From positions 4,260 through 66,259 of the forward strand of contig NMRA01000204.1 in NCBI GenBank assembly GCA_002633005.1: DNA of 62,000 nucleotides, read 5' to 3'. Below, piece by piece: positions 23,301-35,300 of this stretch (position 1 is the stretch's first letter; the number at the start of each line of letters is the position of its first letter). Made by a program: the position numbers and the translations under genes. A model generated the notes under the pieces. That model did no database searches and was not told the origin of the DNA. It saw only the letters and a list, made by a program, of their open reading frames with translations. Source of the stretch: Phoronis australis (Eukaryota; Phoronida; Phoronidae).

Positions 23301-26300
23301 CTGGCGAGCAGGGTTTCGAAACCTGGGTATATCTCTGCAAAAGACTCAAATTATAGAAAAGAGCTGATTGACCAAGGAACTGATAAGTGCCACATTCTCT
23401 AGGAAGGTAACAAGAACGTCGTGATCTCAGAAAGCAGCACACGTGAAGCACTTTTGTGAACTCTAGAATGCAAAACAAACCAATGACCAACACCTCGATC
23501 ATTAGTAACAGCTCTGACAAAGCAAGACTAAACAGGAGCCAAAAGCGTGCCTTGGAAACCGGCTCAGTCTTGATACTGCCTGGAACAATATTGAGTACGG
23601 ACGACTGGCGTGCATACATCTCTTTAATACTACTGCGTGTGACAGCTTTGTTTCTAATGGACCAGTCTTCGGAGCAGTACATCCCTAGGATCTGCAAAAT
23701 TTGGCAATGACAACAACGTCAGCCGAGTTCCGATCGTGAAAAAAAAACTACAGCGACAGAGAGAACAAATGCTTTGCGAATCGTAGTTGAAGCTATCACA
23801 AAAATGAGGCACTATCGCAGGTTGCTGCAATAACATACAGAAACTGACTTCTTTTGCTTGATTGCCTAGTGAGGAGTTTTCTTCACATTAGGGGATTCAA
23901 CCCTAAATACGTACCGTGGGGCAGAAATACATCACAATGGGTACACAAACAAAAAGACATTAAAAATAATAGTTTTGAAAAGAGAAGTGACATAATTACA
24001 AAGTGGTCATTAGGTCAAACGTTTTGAATGAATGAGAGAGTTAACAAAGATTAAATCAAACCGAATAATACTCTTTCCTTCGTTTAGGACAGTTTAAAAC
24101 ATAAGCCAAGTTTTATCAACTAAAAAACATTACTGAGAAATAGGACACACTGCTCTTGAAGTATTAAGTGTTTCTTACAGTCAATTTTATATCTTCAAGT
24201 GAAGTTGTGTGGCATCCATTCAGTCGGTGTCCCAATAGAAATCCAAATTTCAAACTCGGAAAATTTTTGCACAGAAGTATGCTGTTTTGAAGAAATTGAT
24301 GTTACCAACGAAAGCATGAAAATACATTTTGAGACTTAACTTGTTTGTGTTGAAATTTGCTTGATGAAGTTTTTGAAGCTGCATTTGCCTTACTTAGCTT
24401 ACTAAAAAACAAAAATTGAAAGAGGCATTTTGCTCTTATAAAATCAATCTCATACTATTAATGTGACAGGATTAGATTTCCATTACCAAATCAAGTCACA
24501 AGCTATGTGTACATGCACCATTTTTGAATTCACAACTTTAAGTTTAGCCAACTCCAATAAACTCTTAAAAGCTTTTTGTTGACTAGGCTGATGGTTTCCA
24601 TGTCGTTGTTGGTAACGGCAAAAGATTGTATCACAGCAAGGAATAATACAAGACTGATTTTATGAGAGTAAAAGGCTCAATTCAATTTTCATTTTTAGCC
24701 AAAAAAACGGGGAGAGATGTGGCTTTTGCTAATTGTGAAGCAGAGAGTAGCTTTGATTGTCACTACAACAGATGGCAGTTAGCGCTTCAATAACAACAAG
24801 CAACACCGCAATCTACGCGATGGACAACTGGAGCCGACAGTCCGACAATTGTGGAAGCTAACAACCTTAATGGTGGTAAACTGTCTGGGGTTGTGTATGT
24901 TAGCACGCGCCAAAAGTGCAATACGAGGCCAAACAACACAACATCTAGAAACGCTCAGAGTTGACTCACCTCATTTTTGGCCGTTTTGATCACAATGAGT
25001 GTACATCCTTGTTCGTCGACTTTGTTGTACAGTGTGCGTATGCTGGTCCCGTGTTCCTCCGATGTATAAAGTAGTTCCGGTTGGCAGACGGTCATTCGCA
25101 ACGGCAGCCATTTCCACAGCAACTGAATCTGCAAGTGAAGCTTAAATTACTATTGAATTGAATACTTAACCTCCGCTGTCATGACCAGCACTCTCCAGCG
25201 CATAATTCGCAGTGATCTCAGTCGTCAGAGTAACAAATTGTAGACAATTTTTTTCAATCACCATTCATCATTATTCCCAATAAACCATTCCGGTAGATTA
25301 GAATTCAGTTTAACTGGTGAAATTGTCATCCAACAGTTTCTGCAGTGACTATTTTGTAATTCCATACACCTCCCCCAAATCTCTTGTTCAAAGCCCATTT
25401 TGCCCAATCATGCCATTTTGACTACCACTGCTGTTTTCAAATTGTGGCTTTTGAATTTCTTTTTAATATTCTTTATAAGAAGTTATGACGACTTAGGACT
25501 AGCCTAGATCTGAGGAAAATTTTCCTGTCTTCACGTAAAAACAGTATCACTTTTGAATTTAGCTGGATAACAGTTCAGACAAGACCTTGATGTAATATAA
25601 GGTCAAGGTCAGAATCATTCAACTATATTGACACATGTGTAGGCAAGAATGAAATTCATTTTACTTTAGGGCAACAGGCAACTTTCAGCAGATGAAAACT
25701 TAACAGAATACCATATACTTCCAAATTGAAACACAGCTCTTTCAGAAACCATCGTCATACTCAAATCAACAGGCCATTGACATAATTACAATATTGAGAT
25801 CAACTACAACATGAAAGCTCATAAAAGCCTTATAAACAATGACAAGACAAAAAAAATAAAAATAGTACCAAATAGCAACCAACTCAGCAGCAAATAATTA
25901 AGTTTCCCTCTCGTGTACCATATACTACCTATCAAAATACACAGCAACTATAAAGGTGTAGTCTCCAAGTACACAATTAGCGTTACAATTTTAAGGATTT
26001 CTTTACAAGGCCAAAAATAGTATTAAATGGTTCTGGTCTGTGTTTCTGGGGAAATTAGCACAAAGATATTGTATTCTTTATGCGGACAGGTATTTTTTTT
26101 CTTCAAAAAATGAGGCAGGGGTTTCAAAATGAGTTGTGCGCAGACCAGAACCAACATTGTTATTTTTTGGTCCATCAGAGAACACAACAACATCGGCCCT
26201 GATAACGGACGAGCCATTCAGTGATCTATCGACACTTCACTGGTGCAAGAAAAAATTTGCATAGCTTACAATCCTAAGCAGGCGATTGGACAACACATGA

Positions 26301-29300
26301 CAACAACCGGGAAAAATAGCTGTTTAACACGACGACACTGATTGGACAAGCAGTGGCACCGCGAACACATGCAGCAGCTCAGTCAGTGAAACACTGTACA
26401 AGCAGGTATACATTTTATGTAGGAATGGTGTTACAATAAATGAATCATACAGCTATATTCTAATGCATCAAAGTACACAAGAAATTATCTGGATTTCTCT
26501 TTGATTAACCACGAGTCACAACAGAAAATACAGCTGTGGGTTTATTGACCCACTGAGCTTCAACTCTACGAGTCACTTTGCACGACCTATGGGTCACGTT
26601 TGTATGTTCTGTTTTTTGATCCACTTTTTGGGGCATGGCATTTTCAGGTGTAGGTTATGCGATTAGTGATAGGTCTAAACAACCAACTAAATTTCAATGC
26701 AACCAAACACATAACTCCATGTGGATATGTATTTTTCTAATATCTCATATCACTTAACATTGTTGTTTGTGTCTCCGTCGCGAGATCAGCCACTCTGCAT
26801 TGTGGTTATGTTAGAATATGAATGTATAGGACAAAATATGACGCAAATTCAAAATCACAGTGCATCAACAAAAATATTCATACACCCATGACATGGGCCA
26901 TGGTCTTAAAATTGTCTTTGAATAACGATGGGAAAATTCTCCAGTCTTGGTCATATAACTCATTTTTCATGAAGTAATCCAGAGTTGACCACTCAATAAA
27001 TTGGTGAAATGCTCTATTTCCTTTATCAGTCCAAAAAGTTGTTACAACAAGAGCTCATCACAGACAGGTCCAACAGATGGCGTGACAGATGCAAATCAGA
27101 TCGTTATGCCACCTTGTATAAAAGTGATCATGTACAAGAAACAGTATGGCTGTTGCAAGAAAACGACTATTTCTCAAGAAGAAATGCAGAAACAACACAG
27201 CGGTCATACAGCACAAGTATATTTTTAACTGGAAATTTAAACAGATGAAAGAAGAGTTAGGCGCAGAGATTTCAAAAAGACATCACTTGCAGATCAAAAC
27301 AAAGTCTTACTTCTGTGCGATTCTGACATATCAGTATGAAATAGACAAGCAGGGCAAGGCTGCCAACACAACTGAACAACGTAAGAGCCACCATGCTTGT
27401 CTACTGTCTAACCCTATTGAAGGCTAACACAACGGCAAGACAGTCTAAAGTTGCAGGGCACAAGCATACTTACATGGTCAAGATTTATGATGGTAGAGGC
27501 TACACTGTCGAGTATAGCCCAGCCAAGAGAGTGCGCTCTTGACCGCGATACTGACAGCGTTCGACTCAGCTGGTAACAGAGCATCTATGATTTAGGATGG
27601 TGACAAGAAAATACGCGAGCAAAAATTTCAGTCCTAACTTCAGAGTCCTAACTTCAGAGTCCTAACTTCAGAATGTTTGATGCTGCTTAAGAAATGTGGC
27701 TGATACACCACTCTGTTTCAATTCCTACATACAAACACAAAAATATTTCAAGATCATGTAATTCTGTTGAAAAAATCAAACTGTCAAGTTATGTTAGGCT
27801 ACGACTCCATGAACCATTACAAAAAACTGTAGAGTTTGTCGAAACAAGATAATGCGAAAAAGGATTTACAAATATCATTTCCACCATTTCAGCTTGAACA
27901 TCTATGATTACTGAGGTTAGTAAACACATAAACTAAAATCTTTAACTTCACACACAGACGTTGGAACAAACTAAAATAAAAACAAGTTGATTGTGCTAGT
28001 GTCATGCATTTAGTAGATGACCATTGGCGAACAGAAAAACAAATAACAATGAGAAACATCAAGAGACATCGTCTAGACAAGTCCCAAACTTTTCGTAAAA
28101 ACTTCAAAGACCAAACTTTATTAAAGACTCAACTGAAAAATGACCTACCACACTGTGTGAAATTTAAAAATGTACAAGCAGCAAGCTATGCGACTGAGTT
28201 TAGTCCCAAGTAAAGTTCGGCAGCTTCCGGTCACTACGTACCTTCTGTTGTGTACTTCAGTCAAGCACTGACTATATCGGCAACTCCAAAGCATTGCGGC
28301 GCAGAAGAAGTTGAAGAGAGCATACATCTCATCGCTCCTGAGAGTGATACAGTTTAAGTGTGACTAAAAACTAACAGCATACCTGATCGTAGTTGAGTAT
28401 CGACGACGTCAGAAAGTCGTCGACGGGCACCGGGTTGCTGGCGAAAGACCTTGACCTAGGCAACTTGGCGAGCTTGACGCGGTTGTGTGCGCCACGTGAG
28501 GGATCAGTTTGCGACGACACCATGTGTTCCACGTTGGTCTTACTGCGCAGATACATCTCATGCTGAAGCTGTAGAACACGGATGTGTTTCCGTGTCAGGC
28601 CGCGTATGCCGAATGCCAGCTGGGAATAAGGAGGGAACAGACTGAATTATCAGGTCACGTGAGCAGAGTACACAAATTCGACGTAGCCTGCTCCGTAAGT
28701 GGACCGATTTCAACAGAATGTTGTTTATAATGTCATTTGGAATGGTTTTGAAATATACTCCCCAAATGATAAATTCGGAAGCAGCAGTTAATACCACTCC
28801 AAACATGCAGATTTTTTTTTTTATTTGGAACAGGCAACGGACGAACACAAGCTTTTCAAGTCCACAAGGTCACGTGATCCCGTCTAGCCCATGAACATTA
28901 CGCAACTAGAGAAAAGTGTAAAAGTTGCAGCAGAACATTTCGAATTATCACCACATAAGACAAAATGACACACACATGTGCCAAAAGCCAATGGTCATTT
29001 TTCTAACACATTATGCAACCAACTGAAGTGGTACCGTTTTACAGTAAATGACCAAGAACCATAGGTGTGCAGCGAGGAACAAACCTTAAGCAGTTTCTCT
29101 GGCGAGACTGGTATGTTTTCACAGAACTGACTGATGGCCGTCTCTAGGCTGGTCGGCAGCTGCTCCTTTGTTTTGCCTGCAAACAAAACAACACCACCAG
29201 TGGTCAAAAATACAACTAGGAAATGCTCAGACAGACAATGAGTGGATATTGAGAAACACACATGTTCCCTGTATTATCACTCCCCATGTCGTGTTTAATA

Positions 29301-32300
29301 CTTTTATAAACATATCAGAACAAAATGCCATTGCTAGTTTCCATTTCGCCATAGAAAACATTCGCTAAAGCAAAATTATAGTTTTTATCATTAAATAATT
29401 GAATAAGTAATTTCAATAACTAAAAAATTGGTGGTTGATTTCATGTTCTACTTTAGATAAAGACAACTCATTTGTGATATTACCCAGCATGCAGTTGGGT
29501 GTCACATCCATGGAGCATAAAGGTGCAGACGACACTTCCTATTTCAATCGATAGCCTTTCATTGCTGCACCTAGACTGGCGCAAATTCATTTAATTTACG
29601 TTTTTAAAAAAACTAGCAGTGTATATTTATTCATTTCATTGTAGATGTACTTTTTTCTGCTGTTATCTATATTGTTCTTACTCGGTGGTCAGCTATTAGC
29701 GGCCCCTGCCTTTGCTGGCCACGGAGTCGTACAACAATGTATATTTTTATATTATTTAAAAAATAAGAGTTTCTCTCTCTTACCAACTGATTTGTGGAAT
29801 AACATTAGTAAAGCCAGCGCCACACGATACAGGACCTTGGACCCCTCGAACAACATACAGTCAATGACTCGAACCTGAAATGAGATAACACGTACCTCCT
29901 TAAAACGTATACAATTGTGCACAACCATACTCTTGCCAAAAGTCAACATAGAAAAACAGAGAATGAGTGATGAATCAAACTGTCACTTGACAAGTGACTC
30001 TATGCCTGTAAATCATCACAAAACAGAAGTAAGTCCTAGTACAGCAAGGTGACAATAGATGTCACCAACTGTGCAATGCTAAGGAACGATAAACTAGACT
30101 TCCAAGAGTTCAACTGCGTAACACAATAGTTCTTTGAGGAAATCTAATTGGTGAAAACCAAAGTGGAAGCTGACATCCAAATATTTATGGCTTCTCAAAA
30201 ACTGCATGTTTGGACAAGGCTCAAGAAAATTTATCAACTGCTAAAAATCAATGCAGATCTCGGTTAATGACATAATGTTCCATTCAGTGTTATCTTACAT
30301 CAATTGCTTAATCATCAATTATACCGCACGGTAACGCACTATGTCTAAATAGCAATAATTTCAATGTATTTTTAGAACAGTTCAGACACAGCTCGTGCTT
30401 TAAGACTGCATGACAAGAAACCACAGCAAAGTCCACTTTACAATAGGGTAGGTACAAGTTTTCATCTGGAGGGGGGGGACAAATGGGATGATTCATTAAA
30501 CAAAAGTGAATTAGTCCATGCAAAAGGGGGTGTTGGCAATAAGAAAGAAAGAGCATGGCCCCCTTGGACACGCATATCTATATACACGCTTCTAACAGTC
30601 TGCTAACCCAAGACTGACCAGATGGAAGAGAGGCAGGTCTTTAAACAGCCACCATATCCAGTTTTCAAACACCCTCTCAACATCTTGTGTCGTCTGTCGG
30701 CTGAGGAAAAGGAAGCAGGGTTTCTGAAAAAAAAAAATCCACAATGAGGCAACGTAGCGTCACAGTGAGGCTGTGTTGTGTCACGGTGAGACAGTGTCAT
30801 GTCATGGTGAGGCAGGGTTGTGTCACAGTGAGGCAGGGTTGTGTCATGGTGAGGTAGTTTCGTGTTATGGTGAGGCAATTTCGTGTCACGCTGAGGCAGT
30901 GTCGTGTCACAGTGAGGCAGTGTTGTCTCACAGTGAGGCAGTGTCTTGTCACGGTGAGGCAGCGTTGTCACGGTGAGGCAGTGTTGCGCCACGGTGAGAC
31001 AGTGTCATGTCACGGTGAGGCAGTGTTGTGTATGCCACAGTGAGGCATTGTTGTGTCACAGTGGAGCAGTGTCGTGTCCCACGTAGAAAGAGAAACATGA
31101 CTGAACACAAAACACCCGTCACTCCTATACAGCACTAATGGACAACAAAGTGACAGCACTGTAAACCTAAACAAATCCAGTTAACCGGTATACAACATTT
31201 TTCAAAGCATGACCCATGCCCATTTGAGTATTAGTGTCTCTTGGTACTAACAGGTAGCAGCAGCTGTCTCCAATCCCATGTGACCAGTCAGTGCTGTTTT
31301 ATGATCTCATTCTTCAACCAGTAACAAACTGTATGAATAATGTACACCCGACAATCGCAAAGTGAGCAGACATACAAACAGCTCCCACAATTCTAGACAA
31401 GTGTTGCTTAGCAACACTGCAGCAGCATTATTTAGTCAATAAGAAAAAAACAGACATTGACGAATAATTTGAACATTAAAATGAGCACATTTAAAAAACA
31501 CAATTTAAACTGTTATGTAAATAAATACTGCCAATAAAATTATGTGATCAGTTTCGAGCAGCATTTCACTCTATTTAGCTAAAAATCAAATTAATTCTTT
31601 TACTCTCATAAAGTCGGTCTCATATTCCTTAGCATGATGGAATTCTATTTCCATTGCGAACTCAATGTATACATGAATAACTGGAAATCTTATCACGGTA
31701 CGGACTAATATTATGAGATTGAATTTATCACAATAAGTCCTACTTTGACTGCATTTTAGCCAGCTAAAGAGAGTGAACTGCAGCTTGAAATTTTGATTGT
31801 CCCAAAGAAACGGAACAATCAAGGTCCTGTGTGATTTCATACTGTCCTGCGTCTATGTTTGACAAAGTAGGACTCCATGTTGGACTAAGTCGAATGTCGC
31901 AAGACCTGCACAATCATCTGTCAATGCTGGACAACATGGGATGACATAATTTTCCATCGGCAGTCAATTCTCAAAGCACGACGGCGTAACTAAAGGCACG
32001 GCATACATACACTGTGTTTTTTCACCAGTTCCTTGAGAGTGTACGGCGACGCCTCGTAGGATATCCTGGCTTGAGTGAAGAAACATCCCTCCTTGTGTAA
32101 CAGCGAGTAGACGGCATTGAAGCCTTCCTCCACCGTTACATAATGTAGCACCAAACTGGACAACGAGTATAATACTGGGCTGTAAGGGAAGGAGGTCAAG
32201 TAACGTGACACGTAGCTTTGTAGCTAAAGCTGCTCTAAGAAATTAATTGTTCTGAATAAATTGTGCAAGTTGTAGGCATGTTATCATATATTATCGACTA

Positions 32301-35300
32301 AAATCATGTACGTAAACGAAAAGTATATCTATTAAAAGTATGTATTAATTTTGTGGCATATTGATAATATATCAGCTGCGAATAGAGCTCCTTATTTCCA
32401 AACAAACACACTGGGAACTCAAAGCGGCTCTGAACCAGCCTTTGTCAAAACTTTTCTTTGACAACATTCACCATTAGAAAACTGGTTTACTTGTTTACTC
32501 AGATTAGAAACGGACTTCAGAACCAGTGGTTCGTTATTACTGGTGGCCATGCTCGGCGTATAAAATGACAAGCCAGGTCAAGCCAAGTTACTACAAGCCA
32601 TAACCCAAGGAAGGCCGAGTAAAAGCAATGAGTGCGGACCACAGTATAACACATAGTGACCATGGACTCACCTAAACGTTATATGTGGATTGCTGACAGC
32701 TATTGCACACAGTAGCCTCTTGACTGCACGCCTGCCCTGGCCGTTGAGGTGGTAGTGAAACATGTGAGCTGACTCAACAAACCCCGGCAGTTCAACACAG
32801 TCATCATGGTCATCTGAAAGCAGACGACGACGTTAAGTGAACAGAATGATTCATTACTGGTTGTTGTGCATGAACATTTTTTGTTAAATTTCTGACATAA
32901 CTTTCCTAATAAGTTGCGGCGTGGTTTCTTGTTTTTGTTCTTTGCTGAACAAGAAAAAGTTCCCCATTTTAATAAAATCACGAAACATTCAGACTACAAA
33001 GAGCAACATTTTCTACGTTCTGCGAGAAACGTTTTCACTGTTTCACAGGGAACATTCTCCCCATAGAACAAAAACTTGTCATTATTTTTCCCGTTCAACA
33101 AAACGGGAAATTTTTTTACGGCTAGTAAATGTACAAAATGCCATTCCGACCAATCACATGGAACCCCTGTGGGCGAACAGTATAGTCAGAAATCACGTCA
33201 TTTGAATTTAGGATTCTCATCGTAAAAAGGCCAATCTGCTGTCTGATTTGGGGGGTGGTTGATCAGAAGGCAAATCAAACGTCTTATGAGCGTTCACATG
33301 AAAAATATTTCACAGCTGGCAGATCAGACAATCAATCTGCCTTCTGTTCAGACAGCATGTGAACACAGTATTAATATGGAATTAATGTAAAACACTGCAC
33401 ACTTTTCACCCATCTTAATAACATTTTTACTTTTGCCATACTCAATCACAGAGAACGACAACCTGTTTTAACCAAAGGACTCCAAGTACGTACAGTATTT
33501 TTGATAGAACTTCCCACAGATAAGTTAAATTACCTCCTTTTCTTACCATTTTCAAATTAACATAACTTTAATAAACCAGAACAAGCTTTTAACACGTGTA
33601 GCCCTTTAAAAGAGACTGAACAGGAAGCCCAAACATCAAGGCCAGATCAATAAAACAGCATACCACTTCAGAAAACATATCACTAACACTTCTGTCTCTA
33701 GTTCTGCAAAAGCATAATTGACAAACACACACACACACACTCACACAAGAAAGTGTTTAACAACAGATCTTGAGTCAAGTCCTATAGCTTTGAAGATATT
33801 GTAGATACTTTGGTGAATGCCAGTAAGGTCCTACAAAACCTTGAATGTAGAAATTTGGAAATTTTGCGGGTGGAGCATTAAGTCGCAAATGGGTGTAAAC
33901 CGGACTGAGTGTGATGTTCAATGACACTTGCATGGATGGTGGAGCCACCTGGTGGCCAACAGGAAATACTGTCACACCAGGTCAGCCAACACAGCACGTC
34001 AGTTATCAATTTATTTGGGAAACTATGTTCAACAATTACTGGCAATTCATTTTTTCATCCCACAAGTAATGAATTACAACGCGCCGCGTCTGGCTTCCAC
34101 GAGTCTAAGAAAATACAATCTTGGGAATATGAAGTTGACAGTTTAATCACCGCACCACATCCTTGAGAAAGATATCCACAGCAACTTGAGACATTTTCAG
34201 CCAATGAATCTTCGACCCACTCAAAACAAATAGTCATTAGTTGCCATGGGTAGCAGAAGAGGAAGCATCAGAAATTCAGTAGACAAATGTGTAGTCTAAA
34301 ACTAATTAATTTCCTGGGAACATGTCACGCAAAGATTAGTAACTCGCACAATTTGATTATGATGGAAAGGTTGCCTCACCATCAGATGAGATATAGCCAG
34401 CGCCATGTTTTACACTGAAGCTATTGTAAGCCTGTGTTCCGTAAAAAACAAAAACACATTTCTGATCATCTATTCCCAGCTGGATCTAGGCACTTAAATG
34501 ACAACTACAGTAAAACCTAACCAATTTAGTACACATAATGGCTTTACAAGTGATTTTTTTCTCATTTTTCCATGACAGACAGGTAGCAACAAAGTAATAT
34601 TTTCCTATTGTTTCGACATTTTGTCTATTCATTAGACATCACCAGGTTATAAACAATAAGACAAGTGTCGATATACCAGTCAGGTTACTTCATGGATGTC
34701 TAAGGAATAGATGAAACATCGAATCAATATGAATTTTTTCATTGGTGCAGAGAATGTCCGTTTTTTGATCCTACAATGGCCAAAAACTGATATTGTAATT
34801 AATATTTTCCTATGTTCAAGTTGTGCACCAAAGCTCACACCAAAATGCTTTGCAAAGTTGCAGGCATCCACAACAACGTTAGAAGCGATGAAGAAAAGGG
34901 GAATTTCAGTATTTATTTTTGTCCGAAATTGGCGAGATTTTACCGCAGCTTCTGAGCTCAGAAAGGACAGATTTACACGACTTTCTGCTATAAAACCAGT
35001 TTTAGTTTGTTCCTTCATCAGAGGAGAAGTGTTGTCTGGGTTTGGAAAGAACCAACATGACAGTCTGTTAAAGTTATGTAAGAACTTTGTCGACATCGTG
35101 TATTTAGGCAAATATGTACAACACTACAGATTTTAACTTTGTGAAAGTACCACTGTAGAGTTTGATTTTTTTCTTACTTTATACAAATCTGTCATGTCTT
35201 TTCAGTAACATCCATTAAAGAATGCTCTTACGAAGCCAGCTCGCTTAAAATAGAGCACAGCGGCAATGCTGACCTGAGAAGCCAACTCTAACACATATTA

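Larger units (their letters stand above)
17917..24969 (-). other. TBC-TLDc intron 9
   Basis: This is 7 kb of intron between the two TLDc exons 9 and 10. It holds MITE copies of families A (20218), D (20836) and B (21554), the CATGATGG array, and the partial duplicate TLDc exon (23203-23691). Confidence 0.65.

Noticed and set aside
28640-28880. Two further CACGTG hexamers as possible family A MITEs
   Set aside because: The flanks lack the terminal and internal family motifs; isolated hexamers are expected by chance.
30773-30976. 67-codon plus-strand frame with CHGEAVS repeats
   Set aside because: It is the opposite strand of the same minisatellite, open only because the unit is a multiple of three.
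30603-30992. 129-codon minus-strand frame with TLPHCDT repeats
   Set aside because: It is the 21-bp minisatellite read in an open frame plus exon 5 in the wrong frame; the correct frame of exon 5 matches TBC proteins.
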